From positions 121,633 to 185,632 of the forward strand of contig CALFAY010000032.1 of the NCBI GenBank assembly GCA_937944855.1: 64,000 bases of DNA, read 5' to 3'. The DNA comes from an uncultured Planctomycetota bacterium. GTDB lineage: Bacteria; Planctomycetota; Planctomycetia; Gemmatales; HRBIN36. Every line of letters begins with the position of its first letter. The first letter of the stretch is position 1. Below the pieces are notes generated by a model that saw only the letters and a list, made by a program, of their open reading frames with translations, had not been told where the DNA came from and searched no databases. Shown in pieces: positions 47,373 through 56,585 of this stretch. Made by a program: the position numbers and the translations under genes.

Positions 47373-49100
47373 ATGCCTGTGCAGTTGTGCCCACGCTGTC
47401 AACGTGTCAATCCGCCAGAAGCGAAGTATTGCTACTTTGACGGCTTTGACATAGGCGGAGGGTCGCGGAGGGCGGTTCAAAGCAACGATCTGGGCCGGGA
47501 GTTCCTTTTCCCCAGCGGTCGGCGGTGCAAGACCTACGACGACCTGGTGCGCGGCTGCTGTGCCGAGTGGGAGGTTGCCCACCGGCTGCTGAAGACCGGG
47601 GTTTTCAAGCGATTCTTCGGGAGCCTGGGCCGCATGGACCTGGCGACCGAAGCCGAGAGGCTGGCCAAGCAGCCTGATGCCGATGCCGCTCTCGACGAAT
47701 TTCTGAGCAAGCTGCCGACCCGAGACGACATCTGCCCCCGCCTCGAACTGAGCATCCGCCGCATCAACCTGGGGAAAGTCCGCCGCGGCGAGAGTCGCAA
47801 AGTCAGCATCGTCCTCGGCAACGCCGGGGGCAGGCCGCTGCGGGGCACGGTCTCGCTGGGGGATGAGCCTTGGATCAGCTTCGCAAACGCTCAGCCGCGA
47901 AGCCTGGCGATCCTGGCACCCCAGGAGCAGCGAATCGACATCGTCATTGACACCAGCACGCTTGTCGGCGGTCAGAAGTATCTCGCCAAGGTTCGCGTGG
48001 ACACCAACGGCGGAACGTTCGAGATACCTGTGCATCTCGAAGTCGCGGCCATGCCGTTCCCTCATCCTCCGCTGGACGGAGCCGTGTCCGCCCGGGACCT
48101 GGCTTACAAGATGAGGGAGAAACCCAAAGAGTCGGTGGCCTTGCTGGAGAACGGGGCGGTCGAGCAATGGTTCACGCAGAACGGCTGGCGCTACCCGGTG
48201 CAGGGGCCGACGGCCAAGGGGATCGGAGCCGTCCAGCAGTTCTTCGAGAGCCTCGGCCTGTCCAAGCCGCCGCCGCTGACGCTTTCCGAGTCCGAAGTGA
48301 CCGTCTTGTGTCAACGGGGGGTGACCGCCATTGGGCAAGTCACGCTGAGCGCGGAGGCCAAAAAGTGGGTCTTCGCTCGGGTCGTCAGCGAGACACCCTG
48401 GCTGGAGCCGATCGAGAGCGATTGGGCCGGTTCGCAAGGCGTCACAATCAGTTTCGCTATCCGTGGCGATCATTTGCCGGTGAACACGGAACAGGTCGGC
48501 CGGCTGGTCATCCAAGCCAACGGCGGACAGAAGTTCGCCGTGGAGGTCCGAGCCACCGTGACCAATCCGCCCCGACAGCTCGGCCGCGACTTGATCCGCG
48601 GCCTTACCGTCGGTCTGCTGACGGCCGGGGTCATTCGCTTCCTGGGAGCGCTGCCGGACCTGGGCGTGCGGCCTCTGAGCGGGTTCGGTGCGTGGCTCAG
48701 CTCCGCCTCGATGGAGGAATTGCAAGACTACCTGCGACTGGTAACGCTGTCCCTGGGTTGGCTGGGCATCCTTGTGGGCGGCTATGTGATAACGAGGCGA
48801 GGCAGCTTGCGGGACTTTCCCGCCGGGCTGCTCACCGGGGGCGTCACCGGCCTGCTTGTGAGCGCCACCTGCGGTTGCCTCGTCGTCGCCGGCGATAGCC
48901 TCCTGGGATTGCTGCTGCCGTTTCCCATCCCGGGGTCAGCCATTATCGGCTGGATGATAGGCGGCATGGGGGCTGGAGCGGTGCTGGCTTTGACAGGGGA
49001 GCACGGCAATCGGCTTCTCGACGTGCTGGCCCGTCCTCTGGCCTGGACCGCGGAGCGCTTCGGCTTTGGCGATTTCGCGGTTTTGCTCAGGGGGTCATAA
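47373..49100 (+). CDS. zinc-ribbon membrane protein
   Basis: About 575 residues. The N-terminal zinc ribbon is CPRCQRVNPPEAKYCYFDG. Two beta-sandwich modules follow (about 130-235 and 330-425: VRRGESRKVSIVLGNAGGRPL; VTAIGQVTLSAEAKKWV). At least four membrane segments occupy the C-terminal third (about 440-550). ATG 47373 (MPVQLCPRCQ) directly starts the ribbon; the track start at 47271 overlaps the FHA gene. Co-directional with the FHA membrane protein, so possibly one membrane complex. No enzyme motif is seen. Confidence 0.75.
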   Translation: MPVQLCPRCQRVNPPEAKYCYFDGFDIGGGSRRAVQSNDLGREFLFPSGRRCKTYDDLVRGCCAEWEVAHRLLKTGVFKRFFGSLGRMDLATEAERLAKQPDADAALDEFLSKLPTRDDICPRLELSIRRINLGKVRRGESRKVSIVLGNAGGRPLRGTVSLGDEPWISFANAQPRSLAILAPQEQRIDIVIDTSTLVGGQKYLAKVRVDTNGGTFEIPVHLEVAAMPFPHPPLDGAVSARDLAYKMREKPKESVALLENGAVEQWFTQNGWRYPVQGPTAKGIGAVQQFFESLGLSKPPPLTLSESEVTVLCQRGVTAIGQVTLSAEAKKWVFARVVSETPWLEPIESDWAGSQGVTISFAIRGDHLPVNTEQVGRLVIQANGGQKFAVEVRATVTNPPRQLGRDLIRGLTVGLLTAGVIRFLGALPDLGVRPLSGFGAWLSSASMEELQDYLRLVTLSLGWLGILVGGYVITRRGSLRDFPAGLLTGGVTGLLVSATCGCLVVAGDSLLGLLLPFPIPGSAIIGWMIGGMGAGAVLALTGEHGNRLLDVLARPLAWTAERFGFGDFAVLLRGS

Positions 49101-49118
49101 GCAGATCCTAGCAGCGTT

Positions 49119-49585
49119 TGATCGCCGGTTCTCAGCCGTCCGGCAAGGTCGCGCAGGGCTTCGAGGGCACCCAGAGCGATTGGGATGTCCGCTCCGTGCG
49201 GTTCCCGTGGATTGATGCGGATCAGAGGAGCATCGTAAGCTCCCGCCACCGTTTCACTGAAGCGTCGCACCGTCGGAACAGCCTGTCCGGCTCCCACTTC
49301 GAGGACGACCAGCCGTTGCCCTCGGACCTGCCCGAGCCAGCGTTCCAACCCCCTCTCCTGCTCGGCCGTCCGGGATTCATCCCATTCCCGGTCGCCGAAC
49401 ATCAAGACGTTGGGCCGGGCGAGCCTGCCGCACCCGGGACAAGTCGGCAACGGCTCCGTGGCCCGCATTGTGCTTTCGTCCACGGCAACTTCATAGGTGT
49501 CGGCAGGAAAGATGCCGATGCTGCAACGGTGCAGGCACTGCATATAATGAACGCTGCCGTGGACCTCGACGATACAGGATGACCC
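49119..49585 (-). pseudogene. Sir2-type NAD-dependent deacetylase, C-terminal remnant
   Basis: On the minus strand the frame reads IVEVHGSVHYMQCLHRC, TCPGCGRLARPNVLMFGD and VLEVGAGQAVPTVRRF, ending near RINPREP. These are the His, zinc-Cys and cofactor blocks of the C-terminal half of a sirtuin. The N-terminal NAD-binding half (GAGxS...) is missing: upstream the frame runs antisense into the sialidase-like gene, and downstream it runs antisense into the zinc-ribbon gene without a proper stop. I take it as a 5'-deleted remnant. The track ORF 48782-49870 is this core plus shadow sequence. Confidence 0.75.
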
Positions 49586-49666
49586 GGCAAGGTCAGTCCA
49601 AGAAGGGAGATCATGCCGAGCCGAGTTGTCCCACCGTTCATGACGCCTTCCCCGGGAGACGAAACC

Positions 49667-51958
49667 ATGAGAGTAGCTTCTGCACCCCTGGTTCTCGTGT
49701 CGGTTCTGCTCTCGTCGGTCCTCGCAAAGGCGGAAGATGCCCCGTTCGTCGGACCGAACCAGCCGATCCGCGTGCTTAAGATCTGGGATCAGGCTCCGCA
49801 CAATGCCTTCACGGATCTGGTCCGCTTTCAAGGCCGTTGGTTCTGCGTCTTCCGTGAGGGAAAGGATCACGTCTCCCCGGACGGCGCCCTGAGGGTCATC
49901 ACCTCGACCGATGGGGAGAAGTGGGAATCGGCCGCGCTTATCACTTCAGCCAATTCCGACCTGCGTGATCCGAAGATCACGGTAACGCCCGACGGCCAAT
50001 TGATGCTCACTGCCGCCGAGGCATTGCACGACCGCTCCCGGCACAGTCATCAATCTTTGACCGGGTTCTCCCGCGACGGTCGGACCTGGAGCGATCGACA
50101 TACCGTCGGCGACCCCGACTTCTGGCTCTGGCGTGTCACCTGGCACCGCGGCCTGGCCTACGGCATCGGCTATGGCTGCGGGAAGGATCAGTCGATCCGC
50201 CTTTACGTCAGCAAGGATGGCAAGAAATTCGACCCGCTGGTCGAGCGATTATTCGATGTCGGCTATCCGAATGAGACATCAATCGTCTTCGACGGCGACA
50301 CGGCCTACTGCCTGCTCCGCCGCGACGGCCAAGGACCGGGCAACAATGCCGCGATGCTCGGCATCGCCCAGCCGCCTTACACGAAGTGGGACTGGAAGAA
50401 TCTGGGCGTTCAGATCGGCGGACCGCACCTGATCCGCCTGCCCGATGGTCGCTTCCTGGCGGCGGTTCGCCTGGTCGATAAAAAGGTTCGCACGTCTTTA
50501 TGCTGGCTCGACCCGAAGGCAGGCAAGTTGACCGAATTCCTCACCCTGCCGTCGGGGGGCGACACCAGCTACCCCGGTTTGGCCATCCATCAGGATGAAT
50601 TGTGGATCAGCTACTACTCTTCGCACGAGGGCAAAACGTCAATATATCTGGCGAGAATGCCGTTGGATCGCCCCGTGCGGGACCTCGGTTCCCGACGCGA
50701 GCTATTCGTTGATCGCTATCTCATCGAGCGGCTGGACAATCTCACGTTGAAGTTGCACGAACCCTGCCCGGCCCCGCCGGTGTCGCAGCCGGCCGACAAT
50801 CTGGAGTATGGCACAGTTATCAAGGACGGCGACACCTACCGCTTGTACACCCGGGACAGTCGCGGGGCCAGGTTCGATGGCGACGTGAACGAGGTGACCC
50901 GATATTGCGAAAGCCGGGATGGCATCCATTGGACCAAACCCAAGCTCGGCCTGGTCGAGATCGACGGCTCCAAAGACAACAACGTCATCTTGCATGAACC
51001 CCCGTTTTGCCACAACTTTTCGCCATTCCTGGATCAGAGACCGGGCGTTCCGGCGGATCAGCGTTTCAAGGCCCTGGCGGGAATCGCCACCACGGGGTTG
51101 TTCGCTTTCGTCTCCGCTGACGGCATCCACTGGAAGAAGCTCCAGGACAAACCAGTCATTACTTACACCAAGGAGTTCGCCTTCGACTCGCAAAATGTCT
51201 CGTTTTGGTCTGAGGCGGAGGGTTGCTATGTCTGCTACTTTCGCCACTTTCTGGATAATCAATTGCGCTCGGTGTGCCGCACGACCTCGCCAGACTTCGT
51301 GAACTGGTCCGAACCTGTCCCGATGAAGCCGAACTTCTCCGGGGAGCACCTCTACACAACGCTGACGCACCCGTATTTCAATGCCCCGCACATCTACATT
51401 GCCTTGCCGACCCGCTTCCATCCTTCGCGGGGAGACAGTACCGACATCCTGTTCATGACCGCCCGGGGAGACGGCCCGTTTGACCGGACATTCCGTCACG
51501 CTTTCCTCCGACCTGGCCTGGACCCAGCCCGCTGGGGGAATCGCTCGAACTATGCCGCCCTGAACGTCGTGCCGACCGGCCCGAACGAGATGTCCATTTA
51601 TGTGACCCCGTTCCGGCGATTCACCCTGCGCCTCGACGGATTCGCCTCCGTCCATGCCGGAGCTGACCCCGGCGAGATGCTGACCCGGCTGCTGCGATTT
51701 GCCGGCAACGAACTGGTGGTGAACTACTCCACCAGCGCCGGCGGAAGCCTCCAAGTCGAGCTTCAGGATGAAAGCGGTCAACCGATCCCGGGATTTCGTC
51801 TGGAAGATTGTCTGCCCCTAGTGGGCGACTCTATCGGACAAACCGTCCGGTGGAAGAATGACCCGGACCTTTCCCGGTGGGCTGGGAAGCTCGTGCGACT
51901 GAGATTCCTCCTCCAGGACGGCGACCTGTACGCCCTCCAGTTCCGCCAGGGCCACTGA
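49667..51958 (+). CDS. exported sialidase-like / glycosyl-hydrolase-like double propeller
   Basis: About 763 residues. The signal peptide (LVLVSVLLSSVLAKAED) follows ATG 49667; the track start at 49613 adds a poor leader. The N-terminal half (about 30-345) looks like a sialidase-type beta-propeller with Asp-box-like turns (STDGEKW, SRDGRTW, SKDGKKF). The C-terminal half (about 350-750) opens GSRRELFVDRYLIE, typical of a planctomycete GH43/GH32-like propeller (SRDGIHW, SADGIHW). It probably acts on extracellular glycans; catalytic residues and substrate cannot be assigned. Intact, unlike most genes to its right. Confidence 0.8.
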   Translation: MRVASAPLVLVSVLLSSVLAKAEDAPFVGPNQPIRVLKIWDQAPHNAFTDLVRFQGRWFCVFREGKDHVSPDGALRVITSTDGEKWESAALITSANSDLRDPKITVTPDGQLMLTAAEALHDRSRHSHQSLTGFSRDGRTWSDRHTVGDPDFWLWRVTWHRGLAYGIGYGCGKDQSIRLYVSKDGKKFDPLVERLFDVGYPNETSIVFDGDTAYCLLRRDGQGPGNNAAMLGIAQPPYTKWDWKNLGVQIGGPHLIRLPDGRFLAAVRLVDKKVRTSLCWLDPKAGKLTEFLTLPSGGDTSYPGLAIHQDELWISYYSSHEGKTSIYLARMPLDRPVRDLGSRRELFVDRYLIERLDNLTLKLHEPCPAPPVSQPADNLEYGTVIKDGDTYRLYTRDSRGARFDGDVNEVTRYCESRDGIHWTKPKLGLVEIDGSKDNNVILHEPPFCHNFSPFLDQRPGVPADQRFKALAGIATTGLFAFVSADGIHWKKLQDKPVITYTKEFAFDSQNVSFWSEAEGCYVCYFRHFLDNQLRSVCRTTSPDFVNWSEPVPMKPNFSGEHLYTTLTHPYFNAPHIYIALPTRFHPSRGDSTDILFMTARGDGPFDRTFRHAFLRPGLDPARWGNRSNYAALNVVPTGPNEMSIYVTPFRRFTLRLDGFASVHAGADPGEMLTRLLRFAGNELVVNYSTSAGGSLQVELQDESGQPIPGFRLEDCLPLVGDSIGQTVRWKNDPDLSRWAGKLVRLRFLLQDGDLYALQFRQGH

Positions 51959-52320
51959 CTACGAGCCAGCAAACAACATGCGCATAATCGAGTACCCTCT
52001 GGGCAATGCGGATTTCAGGCCTCTATAAGAAACCTCTGGGAGCGGTACTGCCCGGGTTCAACCCCAACGCGGCCGCCGAGACCGCTTCAACCGACTCGGC
52101 ATCGGCTCGATCGGCGGCCGTACGCCGGCAGGCTAGGACCTTTGGATGCATCAACACAGCGAAGGACGGCATTTCGCAGAGCCGTCCACGGTCGCGAGTC
52201 ATCGTCCGGGAACTGGACGATCATGCAGTGCGGAAGGTCCTCGCTTGAGTTATTCTTGAATTATCCGCTGCTTACCGCAGCAAGGGGTATCCGCCTGTGC
52301 TTGGACAGCAGGAGGGACGC
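51959..52320. other. intergenic region before the ADP-ribosylglycohydrolase pseudogene
   Basis: 362 bases. No convincing gene; the 80-codon ORF 52006-52248 has no Shine-Dalgarno or recognisable domain. Near the right end a short AT-rich stretch (TTATTCTTGAATTATC) may be promoter DNA. Confidence 0.4.
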
Positions 52321-53090
52321 ATGCTCGGTGCTATTGCTGGGGATATCATAGGATCCGTCCACGAGTTTACGGAAACAAAAACCAAACAATTCGATCTTTT
52401 CACACCCAACAGCAACTTTACTGATGACACGGTTTTAACCGTGGCCATTGCCGAGAAATTGTTGCGTGGCGGCAACTATGTGGACAATGTCGTGGACTAC
52501 TTTAATGCTTACCCGGACGCCGGCTATGGACAGATGTTCTTGCGCTGGGCGAGAAGCGGCTCACGCGAGCCTTACAACAGCTTCGGCAATGGCACAGCCA
52601 TGCGCGTCGCCCCCGTCGGCTGGGCATTTAAGACGCTCGACGAAGTCCTCAGTGAAGCGAAGGCCAGCGCCGAGGTGACGCACAACCACCCGGAAGGCAT
52701 CCGGGGCGCCCAGGCTACCGCCGCGGCCATCTTCCTCGCACGATCGGGATATTCGAAGGCTGATTTGAAGCAGTACATCGAGAAGAATTCGGCTACAACC
52801 TCTCGGAGAGGCTGGAGGACATCCGCGAGTCGTATTAATTCGACGAAACCTGCCAAGGCTCGGTTCCGCAGTCCATTATCGCCTTTTTAGAGTCCGAGAA
52901 TTACGAGGATGCAATTCGCAACGCCATTTCGCTGGGCGGCGATGCGGACACGATGGCTTGCATCGCGGGCGGGATCGCTGAAGCGTTTTACGGAGGTGTG
53001 CCGGACGACATCGCCTCTCGCGCTTTGGACATCCTCGACGATCGGCTTCGGCAGGTCGTCCACCAGTTCCGCAAGAAGTTCGTGAGCTGA
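52321..53090 (+). pseudogene. ADP-ribosylglycohydrolase (DraG-type), frameshift plus stop
   Basis: The start ATG 52321 follows GGAGGG. The first part reads MLGAIAGDIIGSVHE and FTDDTVLTVAIAE (metal-ligand TDD) and GNGTAMRVAP, all typical of ADP-ribosylglycohydrolases. At about 52786-52788 one base is missing: the family sequence continues in another frame as FGYNLSERLEDIRESY. TAA (52836-52838) then interrupts, and translation would resume as FDETCQGSVPQS and GGDADTMACIAGGIAEAFYG (second metal site) to a natural TGA at 53090. Two independent lesions indicate a pseudogene. An intact protein would remove ADP-ribose from targets. Confidence 0.85.
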
Positions 53091-53203
53091 AGAGATGTCG
53101 AGCTTACTAACAGGAGTGCTGCCTCAAAGCGGTATGGGACAGTTAAAAAGGTCTGGGTTTAATATTTGGAATCAGTGGGTTGTCCTAATCGGAGATAATA
53201 CCG

Positions 53204-53389
53204 ATGACTTCGCGGCGGAGCAAGTGGGGTTTTTCGTGGTCGTGGCGACGGGCCATCGGCTGGTCGGGGGCTAAGGCAAGGCTGTCGCGTCGGCTGGGCG
53301 TCCCTCTGACCCGTTCGGGCCGACAACGCAAACTCGGTCGTCTGATGGGATGCTGCCTCCCGCTTATGTTCCTATCCATTTTCCCTTAA
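53204..53389 (+). CDS. small basic protein
   Basis: 61 residues, MTSRRSKWGFSWSWRRAIGWSG, about a quarter Arg/Lys, with two Cys near the end (GCCLP) and a hydrophobic tail. GGAG precedes the ATG by about 8 bases. The Trp/Arg-rich sequence looks composed, not random, and I have an impression of similar short planctomycete proteins, which I cannot verify. It stands among pseudogenes. Function unknown; nucleic-acid or membrane binding is possible from composition. Confidence 0.45.
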   Translation: MTSRRSKWGFSWSWRRAIGWSGAKARLSRRLGVPLTRSGRQRKLGRLMGCCLPLMFLSIFP

Positions 53390-53397
53390 ATTAGGTA

Positions 53398-53425
53398 TTG
53401 ACAGACCGATATTAAGTAGTAAACT
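53398..53425 (+). promoter_or_regulatory. promoter-like site upstream of IS110 fragment
   Basis: TTGACA (53398-53403), a 16-base spacer, then TAAACT (53420-53425, 4/6 match). It lies about 110 bases before the transposase start, in what would be the non-coding left end of the element. Confidence 0.4.
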
Positions 53426-53537
53426 AGGGCCAAAGCTCCTGAATTCCGTTGGCCTAGAGCCACTTATGCAGTGAGAGCTCAAAGCCACCAATGCATTGGC
53501 ACATAGCCACTTGGATAGGATAGCCCTGGAGGCTTAC

Positions 53538-53660
53538 ATGGTTCGGGAGCACAAGCTCATCGGGTTGCCGGAAGTGCAACCAATGCGTCCCTATGGGATC
53601 GGCATTGACGTTGCCAAGCACTTCCACGCCATCTCTGTATTGATTCCCGCACCGGCTTGA
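53538..53660 (+). mobile_element. IS110-family transposase, N-terminal fragment
   Basis: A 40-codon frame after GGAGG reads MVREHKLIGLPEV and then PYGIGIDVAKHFHAISVL, the first strand of the DEDD RuvC-like domain with its first catalytic Asp, as in IS110 transposases. It stops at TGA 53660; the remaining about 300 residues are absent. It points toward the truncated end of the czcA remnant, so a deletion running from inside the element probably removed the rest of czcA. Confidence 0.75.
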
Positions 53661-53719
53661 TAGTCAGGTTGACGGTGACTTTTAGAGAAAAGGTGCGGTG
53701 TTGGTCGCTCCGCGGTGGG

Positions 53720-54055
53720 CTCCTGCACCCGGGCTCGGGCCCAGTAGTTCTCCGTGCCCTCCTCAAAAATCAACTGCACGACCGACAGCCCGAAGATCGT
53801 CCGCGAACGGATGACCTCCACCTTCGGCACCGTGCGCATGGCGATCTCGATCGGGATGGTGACCTGGCGTTCCACCTCCTCCGGCGCCCGGCCCGGATAC
53901 ACCGTAATCACCTGCACCATCTGGGCGGAGATGTCGGGGTAGGCGTCGATGGGCTGCTGTTGAAACGCATAGATGCCGGCTGCGCCAATCCCCGCGACTA
54001 GAATCAGAACCAGTCAGCGGAACCGCATCGCGGCTTCGATCAAGGAGGCGATCAT
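53720..54055 (-). pseudogene. heavy-metal efflux RND pump (CzcA/CusA), N-terminal remnant
   Basis: On the minus strand from ATG 54055 the frame reads MIASLIEAAMRFR, then TGA (54016-54014) where the family has Trp, then LVLILVAGIGAAGIYAFQQQ, DAYPDISAQ, YPGRAPEEVERQVTIPIE and RSRTIFGLSVVQLIFEEGT. These are the first membrane helix and the start of the porter domain of CzcA/CusA. Homology ends at ...ARVQE near 53720; about 900 residues are missing, replaced by IS110 debris. It would be the inner-membrane proton-driven metal exporter. Confidence 0.88.
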
Positions 54056-54090
54056 CGACGCCCCTCCCCCTGCTGAAGCGCCCGGACCGC

Positions 54091-55255
54091 CTAGGGTTTG
54101 AACAGAATAGCTCCCTTGGCAATGACCTGATCCGTGCCGCGCAGGCCGTCGAGAATCTGCACCTCGTTTCGGTAAGGATCGCCGACCTGGACCTCAGCGA
54201 CTCTCCAGGTGTTGTCGCCGTCTGCCACGAGAACATAATCCGACCGCCCGATGTGAAGGATGGCGTCGGCGGGAACCAGCAAGGCCTCGCGGGAGTCGGT
54301 GCCCAGGCCGATCTCGGCGAACATCCCGGGCCGCAGCTTGTCGTCAGGATCGTCGATCGTAAACAGGACGCGCAGCGACCGCCTTTCCGGGGACAAGACA
54401 GGAGCAATGCTTTGCACCCGCCCGGGGAAGCGTTCTTTGGGCAGGCCGAAGAGGCGAGCCACGCATCCTTGCCCGATGCGGACCTGATTGAGTCGCCCCT
54501 CGGGGACTTCAGCCATCACGATGTCCACGTCCGAAGTAACTGAGCGCAGCAATTCGATGCTCAGCCCGGCTTGCTGAAGCCGGCGGGCTTGCACGGCTTC
54601 TTCACGGCGCGCCATCCGCAAGGCCGTCTCTGCCTGATGGACTTCCTGTCGGCCGGTGATCTCGACCTGGATCAGGTTGGCCCGTTCGGCGGTCACTTCG
54701 CGCAGCGATTCAGTCCCCGCCTCGACAAGTTTCTCCAGACGCCGGACCAATTCCTGCTGCGCTATCAGGCGCCGCCGCCCACTGTTTTGCCTGCTCCAAC
54801 TGCGTCTCCAGAAAGGCGATGTCGGCTTGCGCTTTTTGCCAGTCGGTGAAGGCCGTCAGCGTTTCCACCGAGTCGAATTGCCAGTAGTCCTCCTCCTGCT
54901 CGTGGCCCGGACGAAGACTGGCGACCACCCGGCCGGTCACGGTTAAAACCGCATCGCTGATAACCTCCTGACGAACCGGCACGACTTCGATTTTCTGGTC
55001 GAACGGGCTTCCCGGGACGACGCGAATCCGGCCCGGCCCGACGATGGAAACGATCTCCTCTGGCGGAGCCACCCGTTCGACCGGCTGGGCCGGCGGTTCA
55101 AAGGGATCGACCAGGAGGTAAATCAGGAACGCAGCGGTTCCGGCCAAGGCGACGAGAAACTGGATGCTGGACTTCAGTCGGCTCCAACGCGAGGGCTTTG
55201 GAACCGCCTGGTCCTTGGAAGGAGTTGGGGCGACGAGCAGAGGATTCGTCGTCAT
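54091..55255 (-). pseudogene. RND periplasmic adaptor (CzcB/CusB-type), frameshifted
   Basis: Two overlapping frames form one gene. The 5' part (55255 down) has a cytosolic N-tail, a membrane helix (FLVALAGTAAFLIYLL) and the start of the lipoyl/hairpin region (AFTDWQKAQADIAFLETQLEQAKQ). The 3' part (ORF 54750-54091) continues the hairpin (LVRRLEKLVEAGTESLREV) and the beta-barrel (VDIVMAEVPEGRLNQVRIG, LRPGMFAEIGL, VPADAILHIG). The frames must switch between about 54770 and 54795, near a GGGCGGCGGCGCC run. The start overlaps the stop of the outer-membrane gene (ATGA). Adaptor of a metal efflux system. Confidence 0.85.
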
Positions 55256-56510
55256 GGAGTGACCTTTTTCCCTAAGACCGCATTGAATCGCACGGCAGCC
55301 CGCCCCAGATTCGCCCGGCTTTCGATGAATAGGCGATAGGTTTCCCGGTAATTCCGCTGAGCGTCGAGGACGTCAATGAGCGGCCGTCCTCCTGCCTCAT
55401 ACGCTTTATTCAAGCTGTTACGAACTTCCTCTGCCGGCTTAAGCTGTTCCTCGGCTACCGCCTGAGCGTTGGCGCGTGCCGTCAGAAGGTCCTGGTAAGC
55501 CTGAACGACCTCGGCACGCAATTCCACGAGGCCGGCCTGCAATTCAAATTGTTGCTGGACGGCAGCCGAAGCGGCACGATAGCGATTGCCCTGGTTGCGG
55601 TCGAAAAGCGGCAGGCTCATTTCCAAGGCGACGCCCCAGGAATTCGCATCCGGAAATCCGATGGCCTTGCGTCGGAATTGCCGAGTGTAGCCGATTTGCG
55701 GCGCAATCTCTGGAAAGGCTTCGCGTCGCTCTGCCTGGACGACCGCCTGGCTTTGGCGGACCCGCCACAGAAGAGCGGAGATGTCCGGGCGGTTTTCGGC
55801 CGCAATCGCATAGGCTTGCTCCAGCGAAGGGATTTCGGGAACGCTGATCTCTTCCAGCGTCCCGCTCACGTCAAACGCCGGATCAAGGTCTCCCAGCCCC
55901 ATCAGAGCCCGAAGCCGAGCTTTGGCTGCCACCAGGTCATTCATTGCATGACGAACAGAAACCAGTCGATCGGGTACGACAGTCCGATGTCCAACTGCGG
56001 CGGACCGCCCTGCTTATCCTCCGTGAAGGGACGGGTTAGCGGAAGCAGGGTTTGGGAGATTCCCAGAGTCGGATTCGGCGTCAACGACGCCTGCAACGCC
56101 TCACCGACGGCTTGATTGATGGCTTCAAAACCAGCCCGCAGTCGGGGGTCAGCAAGAAGAACGGCGTTGATGACTTGATCCAGCGTCACCGCGTTGGGAG
56201 CCTGTGCATCCATCGGCGCTTCCGGGGAGGGTCGTGCGGGTCTGGGTGCCGGAAGCTGTTCGTCCTGCGCTTCTGCCGGCTTCGTCTCTCGACTCGCGGT
56301 TGCTGCCATCGAATTCGGAGGCAAACTCGCTGCCGTCCTTCCATCGAGCGACGTTTCCCAGGCCGAAGGACGGAGATCGGATACGCTGCTTATCTGGGGC
56401 TGTCCCCTGTCGAGCCAATGGCCAAGCTCAACGGAACAGCCCACGGCCGCAACGGTCGCCACTGCGGCCCAGAAGATGCCCCGAGTTCGATTTGCTGTTG
56501 AGTTGAGCAT
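55252..56510 (-). pseudogene. outer-membrane efflux lipoprotein (CzcC/CusC/TolC-type), internal deletion
   Basis: The 5' frame (56510-55941) has a lipobox leader (VAAVGC), a Pro-rich linker and the first efflux-protein helices (VTLDQVINAVLLADPRLRAG, NPTLGISQTLLPLTRPF) and ends SYPIDWFLFVMQ. The 3' frame (55944-55252) begins MNDLVAAKARLRALMG and holds the second efflux repeat (ENRPDISALLWRVRQSQA, AYQDLLTARANAQAV). By comparison with the family about 80-100 residues between them are deleted at about 55945, and the frame is lost. Two half-length ORFs remain. First gene of the efflux operon. Confidence 0.82.
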
Positions 56511-56585
56511 TCTTCGCCGAGTTCTCGGGCTTGGAGGTTGCGTGCCTATTTCGGTGTACAGTTTGTATCGGTTATGCCGAATTGT

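Noticed and set aside
48782-49870. Full 362-codon ORF as a complete protein
   Set aside because: Only about residues 96-250 match sirtuins; both ends are antisense to intact genes. Reported as a Sir2 remnant instead.
52041-52065. GGTTCAACCCC string resembling a tRNA T-arm
   Set aside because: No acceptor, D or anticodon arms around it.
52006-52248. 80-codon ORF before the ADP-ribosylglycohydrolase
   Set aside because: No Shine-Dalgarno, no domain, low-complexity Ala/Ser/Arg content.
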